From assembly GCF_029626265.1 (NCBI RefSeq), contig NZ_JARUBN010000001.1:8435001-8499000 (forward strand): a stretch of 64,000 bases of DNA. The letters run 5' to 3'. The translations under genes and the position numbers were made by a program. This DNA is from Micromonospora sp. WMMD1102. GTDB taxonomy: Bacteria; Actinomycetota; Actinomycetes; Mycobacteriales; Micromonosporaceae. Shown one piece after another: positions 17,216 through 25,908 of the stretch (its first letter is position 1; every line of letters starts with the position of its first letter). A model generated the notes under the pieces. The model saw only the letters and a program-made list of their open reading frames with translations. It ran no database searches and was not told the origin of the DNA.

Positions 17216-17620
17216 TCAGGTCGTGCTGGTCGAGGAGGATGACGAGGAGGAGCTCGCCTTCGGCTTGCTGCCGGAGCTGCTCGACGTGCCGTTGGTCGAG
17301 CCGGCGGACGAGCCGCTGCCGGACGCGCTGGACGAGCCGGAGGTGCTGCCGTTGGTCGAGCCGGAGTCGCCGCCGGAGCCGGTCTTCGCGGAGTCGCTCT
17401 TCGACGAGTCGGACTTGGCCGCCGCGGCGCCCCCCTCCGAGCCGTTGCGGGAGTCGGTCCGGTAGAAGCCGGAGCCCTTGAACACGATGCCGACGGAGTT
17501 GAAGAGCTTGCGCAGGCGACCCTCGCACGCCGGGCACTCGGTCAGCGGCTCGTCGGTGAAGGACTGCACCGCCTCGAGCTGGTGGCCGCACTCGGTGCAG
17601 GCGTACTGGTAGGTGGGCAC
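17216..17620 (-). CDS. FmdB-family zinc-ribbon protein
   Basis: Protein of about 134 aa. It starts at the GTG with complement 17618-17620 (GGAGGGG upstream), giving VPTYQYACTECGHQLEAVQSF, the standard FmdB N-terminus. Two CxxC pairs (CTEC and CPAC) form the zinc ribbon. After FKGSGFYRTDSRN the chain becomes a long Ser/Gly/Lys-rich disordered tail of about 70 residues. FmdB proteins are putative regulators of unknown mechanism. The neighbours (SAF-like gene, 5-formyl-THF cyclo-ligase) are the usual actinobacterial context. Confidence 0.85.
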   Translation of the reverse strand: MPTYQYACTECGHQLEAVQSFTDEPLTECPACEGRLRKLFNSVGIVFKGSGFYRTDSRNGSEGGAAAAKSDSSKSDSAKTGSGGDSGSTNGSTSGSSSASGSGSSAGSTNGTSSSSGSKPKASSSSSSSSTSTT

Positions 17621-17755
17621 GTTCCCCTCCGGATCTTGCAAGCCTGTTGGCACTCGACATATCCGAGTGCCAATGGTGCGGCATCGGAGGTGTTTTCGTC
17701 CAGCCGAAGTGTCCGGGCCGACGCCTGGGCCACACCCCGAGCCCCGATCCCAGTC

Positions 17756-18418
17756 TCAATCCGGGCCTCGACCCGAACCTTGATCCCGGTCTCGATCCGG
17801 CCCTCGATCGGAGCCGAGGTACTGGAGGCCGCCGGTAGGGGTGAGCACGGCACGTACCGGACGGTCGTGATCCGTCGCCGGGATCGAGTCGATCAACTCG
17901 CCGTCGTGCAACAGCGCCAGCGTGAGGGCGTCGGGAGCCACCCGGGCCAGGGCGCGGTCGTACGAGCCGCCGCCCCGGCCGAGCCGGACGCCGTGCCGGT
18001 CCACCGCCACCGCCGGTACGACGACCAGCTCGGCAACGCCGATCGCCTCGGGACCGAGCCGTCCGGTGCCGGGCTCCCGCAGCCCTCGACCGGCCGCGAC
18101 CAGGCAACCCGACCCGGCGTACGGGGCCCAGTCAAGATCGAGGTCCGGGCGGAGTACCGGAAGCAGGAGCTGCCCGTCCCGTCCGAGCGCAGCGGCCAGC
18201 GTCTCCGGCAGTTCGACCCCACCCGGCTCGCTGCCGACCGGCACGTAGCCGGTGATCACCTGTGGTCGTACCCGCAGGACGAGGGCGCGTAGCTCGGCGC
18301 GGAGGCGCTCGGCGGCGGCCAGCCGGGCCGGGGCCGGCAGCGCCCGGCGGCGGGCCAGCATCGTGATCCGGAGTGCGCTCTTGCCCCGGGCAACCCCTTC
18401 ATCCGAAAAATCCGGCAC
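17756..18418 (-). CDS. 5-formyltetrahydrofolate cyclo-ligase
   Basis: A 220-aa ATP-dependent enzyme converting 5-formyl-THF to 5,10-methenyl-THF in folate one-carbon metabolism. Family features are GKSALRITMLARRRALP (N-terminal basic ATP-binding part), ITGYVPVGSEPG, and the C-terminal GVRLGRGGGSYDRALA loop that binds phosphate. The last 15 residues are a short Asp/Arg/Gly repeat (DRGPDRDRDQGSGRGPD) encoded by degenerate 12-bp direct repeats at about 17756-17820. These seem to have extended the reading frame. Confidence 0.9.
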   Translation of the reverse strand: MPDFSDEGVARGKSALRITMLARRRALPAPARLAAAERLRAELRALVLRVRPQVITGYVPVGSEPGGVELPETLAAALGRDGQLLLPVLRPDLDLDWAPYAGSGCLVAAGRGLREPGTGRLGPEAIGVAELVVVPAVAVDRHGVRLGRGGGSYDRALARVAPDALTLALLHDGELIDSIPATDHDRPVRAVLTPTGGLQYLGSDRGPDRDRDQGSGRGPD

Positions 18419-18501
18419 GTAACACTCCTGGGGGTAGGCCGGTTAACCAATGCGGTCGGGTCAGCATCGCAGCATCGGATGCCGAGCTTCCGGGGGGATG
18501 A

Positions 18502-21500
18502 GTGACGCTGCGCGGACGGTTGACCATGGCTTTCCTCGTCGTCGTGCTCGGGCCGGTGCTGCTCGGCGCGCTCTCGATCGCCGGTACGGTCGCCACGTCG
18601 AGCCGCCACCAGGCCGAGCACCGGCTCAACCTCGCCGCCGACGCCGTGCGTACGTCGATCGGTGCGCTCTGTCAACAGTTGCACGCCACGGCCGGTGCGC
18701 TGGCCGTACTCGCCGACCAGGCCAGCCGGACCGGCGCCGCCACCGAGGTGGTGAACCGGGCGCTGGCTGACGCGGTGCTGATCACCGGCCCGGCGGGCGC
18801 GGTCGACTTCGTCACTCCGACGGCACCGCCCCGGCCCTGGACGTCCTGCCCTGGCCCGGTCGGCCCTGGCCCGGTCGGCCCTGGCCCGGTCGGCCCTGGC
18901 CCGGTCGGCCCTGGCCCGGTCGGCCCTGGCCCGGTCGGCGTCGGGCCGGCGTCGCGTGCCCTGGCTGCCCGGGTCGAACTGCGGGACCGTGCCGGGGCGG
19001 TGATCGGCGAGGTCTGGTGCGCGCAGGCTCTCGACGCGGCGTTCGTCCGCCGGCTCGCCGCCGCCAGCGGAACCGCGGTGACCCTGCTGCGTGAAGTACC
19101 CGGGCCGGCCGCGACCTCCGCCAGCCCGCCGCTGCCGGCGGACCCCGCCCCGGTCCCCAGCTCCGCAGCCGCCGCCCCCGGGTCCGCCGGCAGCGGTCCG
19201 CCCGGTGCCCTCTCCCCGGACACCGGCACGGTCCCGCCGGGTACGGGTACGGTCTCGTCGGGTGGCGGTGCGGTCTCGCCGGGTACGGGTTCGTCGGGCG
19301 GGGCAGGCACGCCGGGTGCCGGTTCGTCGGTCGGGTCCGGGCCGGTTGACGGTGGGGCTTCGGATGCCGGACCCCAGGGCGGGGAGTCGCCGAGTACCGA
19401 GTCGACCGGGTCGAGGGCGGCCGTGCTCGCGGCAGCCCGCCGGATCTCCGGGGACAAGGTCGTACAGGCGAACGGCGGCCGGTACGTCCGCCGGGTCGGT
19501 CCGGTGCACGGGCAACCGCTGCCGCTGGTGCTGTCGGTACCCCGCGACCCGCCGGTGACCCGGTACGGCCCGCTCGCGGTCGTCGTACTGCTCGCCGGGG
19601 TGTTCGCGGTACTGGCCGCCGGCCGGCTCGCCCGGTCCACCACCCGGCCGCTGGCCGAACTGGCCCGGGCCGCCGACCGGGTGGCCGAGGGTGACCTGGC
19701 GACCCGGGTCCCGGTCCGGTCCCCGGACGAGGTCGGCCGGCTCGCCGACAGCTTCAACCGGATGACCCGGGAGGCCGAGTCCTACTTCCGGGCACTGGTG
19801 CTCAGTCGGCACCAGTTGCGGGAGCAGCTAAGCGTGCTCGGCGACACCCTGGCCAGCTCGCACGACCTGCACCGGATCCTCCAGCTGCTGCTCCGGGCCG
19901 CGATGGCCGCCACCGGCGCCCGGGCCGGGGTGGTACTGCTGCTCGATCCGAGGACCGGAGTGCTGGTCGGCCAGTGTGCCGAGGGCCTCGACCGGGCCGG
20001 CGTCGGCCCGGGACGGCCGATATCGACCGGCGGCCCCGGCGGCCCCGGCGGCGTCGCCAGGAACGGCGGCACCGCCGAGAACTGGGGGACTGCCGGGACG
20101 GGTACTCCGCAGGCCGCCGGGACCGGCGATCCGGGAGTTGGCGGAAACGGCGATCCGGGGAGCGCCGGGGCCGGCCGGCCGGCGGGCACCGCGCCGAGCG
20201 CCGGCTCCACTCGGGACCGGTACCCGGCCGGGTCGCGGATCGACCTCGTCGCAGAGGCCGGTGACCTGGGCGCTCCGGCGGGCGACGGTGCTGTCCGGCA
20301 TACCTCGGCGCTGCGGGTACCACTCGGCAAGGGACTGCTCGGCACGGTGGTGGCCACCGGCGAGCCGCGCCGGGGTCGGCTGGACCGGGACGGGCCGCGC
20401 CTCTACGGCCGCGAGCCGCGCTGCCGGACCTACGTGGCCGTGCCGCTGCCGTCGTCCGTGCCGGCCGGCTCGGCGTCGTATCCCGGACCCGCCGGCTCGG
20501 CGTCGTACCCGGGATCGGGAACGCCGTCGTACCCCGGGTCGGAGCCGGTGACGAGTGCACTGCCACTGCGCCGGGCGGCGGACACCGGCTGGCCGGGCGC
20601 GTCTGCCGGTACGGGCACGTCTGCCGGTACCGGTTCGTCCGGCCGTGCGGTCGTCGGGCGTATCGGGGCGGGGTCCGGGACGGGACCGCTGCCCGTCGGC
20701 CGGCGCGGCGCGGTCGGCGTACTGGCGCTCTACGACCGGCTCGGGGCGGACGAGTTCGACGACGTCGACCTCTCCACCCTGGGCACCTTCGCCGACCACG
20801 CGGCCGTGGCGATGGAGAACGTCCGGATGCACGAGGAGGCGCAGCGGCTGTCGCTCACCGATCCGCTCACCGGGCTCTGGAACTACCGCTATCTCAAGGA
20901 CTCGATCCGGCGGGAGATCGAACGAGCCAGCCGGTTCGGCCGGATGCTCGGGGTGCTCGCCCTCGACCTCGACCGGTTCAAGGAGGTCAACGACACCTAC
21001 GGGCACGCGGCCGGGGACGCGGTGCTGGCCGAGTTCGCGCAGCGGATCCGGGGCGCGACGCGGGAGGTGGACCTCGCCTTCCGGCAGGGCGGCGAGGAGT
21101 TCGTGGTGCTGCTGCCGGAGACGGACGCCCGGGGCGCGGCGACGGTGGCGGAGCGGCTGGGTGCCGCCGTCCGGGAGACACCGATGGCGATCCGTACCCG
21201 GTCCGGCGCGGCCGCCCCGGTCCGGGCCCTGGTCTCGGTCACCGTGTCCATCGGGGTAGCCGTCTATCCGGACCACGCCGTCACCGGGCCGCAGTTGCTG
21301 GTGGCGGCCGACGAGGCACTCTACGCGGCGAAGGCGGCCGGGCGGGACACGTACCAGATGGCCAACGCCGGCCGCCCGACGGTGGTGGAGATTCCGGTAC
21401 GGACCGGCGCGGCACCGCCGGACGACGGGCTGCCCTGGGCCGGCGGCCGGCCGACCCGCGACCGGTCGGGGCGGCCGGGTGCGGGGGGACCGGTCATCGC

Positions 21501-21564
21501 GGACAGCGGCCCGGACGGCGCGTTATCCGGGCCACAACCGCCGCGCCAGGGTCGTGGCCGATAG
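18502..21564 (+). CDS. Membrane diguanylate cyclase: sensor, HAMP, GAF, GGDEF
   Basis: A 1020-aa c-di-GMP synthase. A transmembrane helix at about residues 9-29 and a second at about 355-375 flank a sensor region with low-complexity inserts. HAMP follows (TTRPLAELARAADRVAEGDLATRVPVRSPDEVGRLADSFNRM), then a GAF-like domain (about 450-780) split by Pro/Gly/Ser inserts, then GGDEF. The active site is GGEEF at 863-867. The RxxD inhibitory site (R854-D857) lies exactly five residues before it, so feedback inhibition should be intact. The GTG start has a GGGGGGA ribosome site. A six-copy GPGPV repeat lies in the sensor. Confidence 0.92.
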   Translation: MTLRGRLTMAFLVVVLGPVLLGALSIAGTVATSSRHQAEHRLNLAADAVRTSIGALCQQLHATAGALAVLADQASRTGAATEVVNRALADAVLITGPAGAVDFVTPTAPPRPWTSCPGPVGPGPVGPGPVGPGPVGPGPVGPGPVGVGPASRALAARVELRDRAGAVIGEVWCAQALDAAFVRRLAAASGTAVTLLREVPGPAATSASPPLPADPAPVPSSAAAAPGSAGSGPPGALSPDTGTVPPGTGTVSSGGGAVSPGTGSSGGAGTPGAGSSVGSGPVDGGASDAGPQGGESPSTESTGSRAAVLAAARRISGDKVVQANGGRYVRRVGPVHGQPLPLVLSVPRDPPVTRYGPLAVVVLLAGVFAVLAAGRLARSTTRPLAELARAADRVAEGDLATRVPVRSPDEVGRLADSFNRMTREAESYFRALVLSRHQLREQLSVLGDTLASSHDLHRILQLLLRAAMAATGARAGVVLLLDPRTGVLVGQCAEGLDRAGVGPGRPISTGGPGGPGGVARNGGTAENWGTAGTGTPQAAGTGDPGVGGNGDPGSAGAGRPAGTAPSAGSTRDRYPAGSRIDLVAEAGDLGAPAGDGAVRHTSALRVPLGKGLLGTVVATGEPRRGRLDRDGPRLYGREPRCRTYVAVPLPSSVPAGSASYPGPAGSASYPGSGTPSYPGSEPVTSALPLRRAADTGWPGASAGTGTSAGTGSSGRAVVGRIGAGSGTGPLPVGRRGAVGVLALYDRLGADEFDDVDLSTLGTFADHAAVAMENVRMHEEAQRLSLTDPLTGLWNYRYLKDSIRREIERASRFGRMLGVLALDLDRFKEVNDTYGHAAGDAVLAEFAQRIRGATREVDLAFRQGGEEFVVLLPETDARGAATVAERLGAAVRETPMAIRTRSGAAAPVRALVSVTVSIGVAVYPDHAVTGPQLLVAADEALYAAKAAGRDTYQMANAGRPTVVEIPVRTGAAPPDDGLPWAGGRPTRDRSGRPGAGGPVIADSGPDGALSGPQPPRQGRGR
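18849..18938 (+). repeat. Six perfect 15-bp tandem repeats inside the GGDEF gene
   Basis: The unit CCCTGGCCCGGTCGG is repeated six times without error and in frame, encoding a Gly-Pro-Val-Gly-Pro tract in the sensor domain. Because the unit is a multiple of three, copy-number change would lengthen or shorten the protein without breaking the frame. Perfect identity implies recent expansion. Confidence 0.95.
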
Positions 21565-21573
21565 TCTCGCGAC

Positions 21574-22530
21574 ATGCCGGAGAACGCAGCTACCCCAGCC
21601 AACTCCTCGACGTCGACGGCCGGACGGCGGGCGGTGAAGGCGGTAATCCCCGCCGCCGGCCTGGCGACCCGGTTCCTGCCCGCCACCAAGGTGGTGCCGA
21701 AGGAACTACTGCCGGTTGTCGACCGTCCGGTGTTGCAGTACATCGTCGAGGAGGCGGCCCAGGCCGGAATCGGCGACGTGCTGCTGATCACCGGTCGGGG
21801 CAAGACGGCGATGGTCGACCACTTCGACCGCCGGCCCGACCTGGAGGCGCGGCTGGAGGACAAGGGCGACCCGAAGCTGCTGGAGGCGGTCCGCCGGCCG
21901 GGCGAGTTGGCGCAGATCTACACCTGCCGGCAGCCGGAGCAGCTCGGCCTGGGCCACGCCGTCGGGTACGCGGAGACGCACGTCGGTGACCAGCCCTTCG
22001 CCGTACTCCTCGGCGACGAGTTCGTGAATCTCTCCGAGCCGCTGCTGCCGGCCATGCTGGACCTCCAGGCCCGGACCGGGGGCATCGTGCTCGCCTTCTT
22101 CGAGGTGCCGCCGGAGGAGACCAAGCGGTACGGCATCGCCTCGGTGGCGCCGGCCGACCCGAGCCTGACCGACCTCGGCGAGGTGGTCGAGGTGACCGGG
22201 CTGGTGGAGAAGCCGAAGCCGGAGGACGCGCCGAGCAACCTGGCGGTGCTCGGCCGGTACGTGCTGCCCAGCGCGATCTTCGAGGCGATCGGGCGTACCG
22301 GTAAGGGCAGTGGCGGGGAGATCCAGCTCACCGACGCGATGGGTCTGCTGTTGAAGGAGGGCATGCCGGTGCACGCGATCGTCTACCGCGGCACCCGCTA
22401 CGACACCGGCATGCCGCTGGGCTATCTCCAGACGGTGGTGCAACTGGCCTGCGAGCGCGAGGATCTGGGTGCGGAGTTCCGGCAGTGGCTTGGCGAGTTC
22501 GTCGCCTCCGACGCCGGCCGCCGCACATGA
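21574..22530 (+). CDS. galU: UTP-glucose-1-phosphate uridylyltransferase
   Basis: A 318-aa enzyme making UDP-glucose from UTP and glucose-1-phosphate for cell-envelope sugars and glycogen-linked metabolism. The nucleotide-binding signature is IPAAGLATRFLPATKVVPKELLPV at about residues 25-48. Other family blocks are YIVEEAAQAGI, FAVLLGDEFV and LVEKPKPEDAPSNLAVLGRYV. The short non-conserved N-terminus (Ala/Thr/Ser-rich) is normal in actinobacteria. It starts 9 bp after the GGDEF gene and is followed by moeA/glp, the common actinobacterial order. Confidence 0.95.
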   Translation: MPENAATPANSSTSTAGRRAVKAVIPAAGLATRFLPATKVVPKELLPVVDRPVLQYIVEEAAQAGIGDVLLITGRGKTAMVDHFDRRPDLEARLEDKGDPKLLEAVRRPGELAQIYTCRQPEQLGLGHAVGYAETHVGDQPFAVLLGDEFVNLSEPLLPAMLDLQARTGGIVLAFFEVPPEETKRYGIASVAPADPSLTDLGEVVEVTGLVEKPKPEDAPSNLAVLGRYVLPSAIFEAIGRTGKGSGGEIQLTDAMGLLLKEGMPVHAIVYRGTRYDTGMPLGYLQTVVQLACEREDLGAEFRQWLGEFVASDAGRRT

Positions 22531-22552
22531 CGGCCCCCCGTGAGGTGACGGT

Positions 22553-23842
22553 GTGACAGCGACGGCCGATGCCGAGGCGGCCGCCAACGAGCTGACGCCG
22601 CTCGCAGACTACCTGGGCAGCGTGCTGCGCAGGTTGCGGGCGCTTCCCCCGCTCGACCTCGACCTCACCCAGGCGTACGGCAACGTGCTCGCCGAGGACG
22701 TCGTGGCACCGCACGCCTATCCGGCGTTCGACCAGGCGGCCGTCGACGGGTACGCGGCCCGCTGGGAGGACATCTCGGGCGGGGGGCGCGCCGGCTACGG
22801 CGACCCCCGCCCGGTACGCCTGAACGTCGTCGGCGACCTCGGCGCGGCCAGCTGGCGGCCGGTCCGGCTGACCCCGGGTGCCTGCTTCTCGGTGGCGGCC
22901 GGCTCGCCGCTGCCGATCGCCGCCGACGTGGTGGTACCGGTCGACTGGACCGACCAGGGCATGGCGGCGGTGGAGATCTTCCGGGTCCCGAAGCGCGGCT
23001 ACGGGCTGCGCCGGGCCGGCGAGGAGTTGCCCGCCGGTACCCTGCTGGCCCGGTCCGGCTCATACATCTCACCGGCGCTGGTCGCGGTCTTCGCGGCCAC
23101 CGGCATCGGGCACGTCGTGGTCCGGCCGAGTCCCCGGGTGGTGGTCGTGGCGACCGGCGACGAACTCGTCGACGTCGGCCGGGCCAGTCAGCCGGGGCAG
23201 GTGGTGGACATCAACTCGCACGCGCTGACGGCGGCGGCGGCCGAGGTGGGCGCGTTGGCGTACCGGGTCGGGATCTGCGACGACGACCCGGAGGGGCTGC
23301 GCGGGCTGCTGGAGGACCAGACGCTGCGGGCCGACCTGATCATCACGACGGGCGGCACCGGTGCCGGGCCGGGCGACATGATCCGCCGGGTACTGTCCCG
23401 CCGGGACGGTGGCCGGGCCAGCCCGGTGACCTTCTCCGAGGTCGCCCTCTATCCCGGAAGCGCCCTCGGATTCGGTACGGTCGGAGCCGAGGAGGTACCG
23501 GTGGTCTGTCTTCCCGGTGAGCCCGGCGCGGCACTTATCGGCTTCGAGGTGCTCGCCCGGCCGGCGATCCAGCTTCTCGCGGGTGCCGAGCCGGTGTTCC
23601 GGCCCAGCGTCCGGGCACACCTGCTGGAGACGGTCTCGTCGCCGTCCGGGCTGCGCGAGTTCCGGCCGGCGCACGTCGCCGAGCGGCGCGGCGGCGGCTA
23701 CACGGTGCAGCCGCTGCGCGGTGGGCCGTACACCCTCTCCGGGCTGGCCGAGGCGAACGGCCTGATGGTGCTCGGCGAGCGGGTGACCAGCGCGGCGGCC
23801 GGCTCCACGGTGGACGTGCTGCTGCTGGACCGGCGACGATGA
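22553..23842 (+). CDS. moeA: Gephyrin-like molybdopterin molybdotransferase (MoeA/Glp)
   Basis: A 429-aa MoeA-family protein. Blocks seen are FDQAAVDGYAARW (substrate loop), VVVVATGDELVDVG, IITTGGTGAGPGDMI and VCLPGEPGAALIGFEV. MoeA inserts molybdenum into molybdopterin. The actinobacterial copy encoded after galU and before a GNAT gene and glpR corresponds to Glp, reported in corynebacteria to bind FtsZ and the membrane receptor GlpR and to act in cell division. This context is conserved here. The GTG start follows galU closely. The gene's 3' end is triplicated downstream. Confidence 0.92.
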   Translation: MTATADAEAAANELTPLADYLGSVLRRLRALPPLDLDLTQAYGNVLAEDVVAPHAYPAFDQAAVDGYAARWEDISGGGRAGYGDPRPVRLNVVGDLGAASWRPVRLTPGACFSVAAGSPLPIAADVVVPVDWTDQGMAAVEIFRVPKRGYGLRRAGEELPAGTLLARSGSYISPALVAVFAATGIGHVVVRPSPRVVVVATGDELVDVGRASQPGQVVDINSHALTAAAAEVGALAYRVGICDDDPEGLRGLLEDQTLRADLIITTGGTGAGPGDMIRRVLSRRDGGRASPVTFSEVALYPGSALGFGTVGAEEVPVVCLPGEPGAALIGFEVLARPAIQLLAGAEPVFRPSVRAHLLETVSSPSGLREFRPAHVAERRGGGYTVQPLRGGPYTLSGLAEANGLMVLGERVTSAAAGSTVDVLLLDRRR

Positions 23843-23925
23843 CGGTGGGACCGCGGGCTGCTGCTGGATCGGCGACGGTGACGGTGGGACCGCGGGCTGC
23901 TGCTGGATCGGCGACGGTGACGGCG
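23818..23925 (+). repeat. 39-bp repeats duplicating the moeA 3' end
   Basis: Copy 1 (23818-23856) contains the last codons and TGA stop of moeA, copy 2 is 23857-23895, and copy 3 (from 23896) is partial. The copies share GCTGCTGCTGGATCGGCGAC and differ by only a few bases. They push the next gene's start about 80 bp downstream of the moeA stop. Confidence 0.9.
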
Positions 23926-23936
23926 GGGCAGCGGGC

Positions 23937-24578
23937 GTGAACTTCGCCGCGACTCCGGGCTGGCCGGCCGTCCTCCAGGACGGGGCGGTGCTGTTGCGGC
24001 CGTACCGGCGGTCGGACGCGGTGACCTGGTCGGAGGTGCGGCGCGCCAACCAGGCCTGGCTGGCACCCTGGGAGTCGTCGCCGCCGGGCCGGTGGGACGA
24101 GTTGAACGCGCCGGCCGCGTTCCGCTGGGTCCATCGTGACCAGCGCAAGCAGGCGCGTCGCGGCGAGAGCATGCCGTTCGCGGTCTGTCTGCTCGAGCAG
24201 GGCCGGGAACGGCTGGTCGGGCATCTCAACCTGGGCAACATCGTGCGCCGGGCGTTCTGCTCCGGGTACGTCGGCTACTGGGTGGACGGTCGGGTGGCCG
24301 GGCGCGGCGTGATCCCGACCGCGCTGGCGCTCGCCGTCGACCACGCGTTCGGGCCGGGCGGACTGCACCGCGTCGAGGTCAACATCCGGCCGGAGAACGG
24401 CCCGTCCCGGCGGGTGGTGGAGAAACTGGGCTTCCGCGAGGAGGCGTACCACCCCCGTTACATGCACATCGACGGCGCCTGGCGCGACCACATCGGATAT
24501 GCCATGACCAGCGAGGAGGTGGCCCGGGAGGGCGGCCTGCTGGCCCGCTGGCACCGGCTGCGCGCCGCCGCCTCCTGA
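23937..24578 (+). CDS. GNAT-family N-acetyltransferase (RimJ/RimL-like)
   Basis: A 213-aa acetyl-CoA-dependent acetyltransferase. It has VLLRPYRRSDAVTWSEVR at the N-terminus, the acetyl-CoA region VGYWVDGRVAGRGVIPTALALAVDHAF, and ENGPSRRVVEKLGFREEAYHPRYMHIDGAWRDHIGYAM, which is characteristic of ribosomal-protein N-terminal acetyltransferases. The GTG start follows the moeA 3' repeats. It sits between moeA/glp and glpR, the usual actinobacterial order, but has no proven role in division. Confidence 0.87.
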   Translation: MNFAATPGWPAVLQDGAVLLRPYRRSDAVTWSEVRRANQAWLAPWESSPPGRWDELNAPAAFRWVHRDQRKQARRGESMPFAVCLLEQGRERLVGHLNLGNIVRRAFCSGYVGYWVDGRVAGRGVIPTALALAVDHAFGPGGLHRVEVNIRPENGPSRRVVEKLGFREEAYHPRYMHIDGAWRDHIGYAMTSEEVAREGGLLARWHRLRAAAS

Positions 24579-24796
24579 GCCCCCGACCGTCTGTTGATCT
24601 TCTAAATGGCTGGTCGCCCGGCGCGGCGTACGATTTTCCTGGTGTGCTCCCCATAACCTGAAGTAATCGGGACGTGCGGCAACGTCGGACGGACCCGCAC
24701 CGGTTCCGGGAGCCGGCCCGCGCCAGCCGTGGACGCCTCCGCCCGGCGCGGGAGATGCTCGTCCGGTCGGTTGCCCCCAGGTGGGTGACGGGAGGG

Positions 24797-25645
24797 ATGA
24801 GGGTGCCGGCCTCGGTGCTCCTCGCCGTCCTCGCCGCAGCCGGTCTGCTCGCCCTGGCGCCGGCACTGGTCCGCCGGTACGACGCCACGGAGCGACTGGC
24901 GGCGGAGCGGGCGCAGTCGACGGCGCGGGTGCTCCAGCGCCGTCGGCGGCGTAGGAGTGTCCCCGGACAGCAGCCCGTCAACCCGCCCCGCACCCGGATC
25001 GTCACGTTGCGTTCCGGGATTCCGTCTGCCGACGCCCTGGCCGCCGAGCCCGTCTCGCCGGCCGGCGGCCCCGGCACGCCGGTTTCCGGACCGCCCGTCT
25101 CCGGCCCACCGGGGAACGGTCGGCGGAGCCGCCGACTGCGTTCGGTGCCCCGGAGCCCGGGACCGGCCCGGCGCCGGCCACCGCCCGCCCGGCACACCCC
25201 GGCCGTCTACCGGCGACGCCGGGTCTTCGCCGCCCTGCTGCTGCTCAACCTCGTCGAGCTGGTCGGGGTGATCCTGGTCAGCCCCGGCTTCTGGATCGGG
25301 TTCGCGGCCACCGGGACGCTGCTGGGCGCGTACCTCGTACACCTGCGGAGCCGGGCGGTCGCCGACCGTCGGCGGCGGCGCGCCCAGGCCCGGGAGGCGG
25401 CGTGGCTGGCTGCCCGGCAGGCGGAGGTGCGGCGTGCGCAGGCCCGCCGGGCGCAGGCCCGCCGGGAGGCGCAGCGCCGGCTGGCGGCCCAGCGTGAAGC
25501 GGTACGCCGGGCGGCGCTGGGGATGAACCGGACGGCCGACCTGCCGCCGGCGGCCAGCGGGGGCGGTGGCCGGGCGGCGGGTTCGGTCTCCTACCGGCGG
25601 GCCGGTGGCCTGCGGGGGCGGCCCTACGAGGCCGGCGGGCGGTGA
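24797..25645 (+). CDS. glpR: GlpR/SepX-like membrane receptor of the gephyrin-like protein
   Basis: Protein of about 282 aa. It has an N-terminal transmembrane helix (MRVPASVLLAVLAAAGLLALAPALV) and a cytosolic stretch VRRYDATERLAAERAQSTARVLQRRRRRR typical of GlpR. A Pro/Arg-rich linker follows. Two adjacent hydrophobic helices sit at the C-terminal side (FAALLLLNLVELVGVILVS, FWIGFAATGTLLGAYLVHL). The tail is a long Arg/Ala/Gln coiled coil (RAQARRAQARREAQRRLAAQREA). GlpR is the membrane receptor for Glp; SepX is its Streptomyces homologue in septation. The start is uncertain; upstream in-frame starts exist near 24674 and 24755. Confidence 0.78.
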   Translation: MRVPASVLLAVLAAAGLLALAPALVRRYDATERLAAERAQSTARVLQRRRRRRSVPGQQPVNPPRTRIVTLRSGIPSADALAAEPVSPAGGPGTPVSGPPVSGPPGNGRRSRRLRSVPRSPGPARRRPPPARHTPAVYRRRRVFAALLLLNLVELVGVILVSPGFWIGFAATGTLLGAYLVHLRSRAVADRRRRRAQAREAAWLAARQAEVRRAQARRAQARREAQRRLAAQREAVRRAALGMNRTADLPPAASGGGGRAAGSVSYRRAGGLRGRPYEAGGR

Positions 25646-25748
25646 CCGGCCGCTGCCGGTTCGGCAGGGGGTTGGTTCGCGCGCCGGGTGGCCGACCTGT
25701 TAGCCTTGTCGCCGGCCCGCCGGCCCGCCGGTCAGGTGGGTCGGTTCT

Positions 25749-25822
25749 GGGGCTGTGGCGCAGACCGGTAGCGCACCTCGTTCGCATCGAGGGGGTCAGG
25801 GGTTCAAATCCCCTCAGCTCCA
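25749..25822 (+). tRNA. tRNA-Ala (anticodon CGC)
   Basis: A 74-nt cloverleaf. The acceptor is GGGGCTG pairing with CAGCTCC, the D stem GCGC/GCGC, the anticodon stem CCTCG/CGAGG with loop TTCGCAT (anticodon CGC, reading GCG), and the T arm AGGGG-TTCAAAT-CCCCT. The discriminator is A and no CCA is encoded. It marks the right end of the conserved block. Confidence 0.96.
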
Positions 25823-25829
25823 CTTCATG

Positions 25830-25863
25830 AGGCCCTGACCAGGGATAACGTTGGTCAGGGCCT
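25830..25863 (+). terminator. Hairpin terminator after tRNA-Ala
   Basis: A perfect 12-bp inverted repeat AGGCCCTGACCA / TGGTCAGGGCCT encloses a 10-nt loop and starts 8 bases after the tRNA. No long U tract follows (TAAGTTTG), as is common in actinobacteria. Confidence 0.75.
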
Positions 25864-25908
25864 TAAGTTTGTCTATGCGATTTGAATTCACCCCCGAGAA
25901 CGCCTGGG

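Noticed and set aside
18849..18938. CRISPR-like array
   Set aside because: The six 15-bp units are contiguous with no spacers and encode a Gly-Pro-Val tract in frame with the GGDEF gene.
24674..24796. 41-residue N-terminal extension of the GlpR-like protein
   Set aside because: The extension is Arg-rich and non-conserved; a transmembrane helix right after the ATG at 24797 fits the family, although the ribosome site there is poorly spaced.
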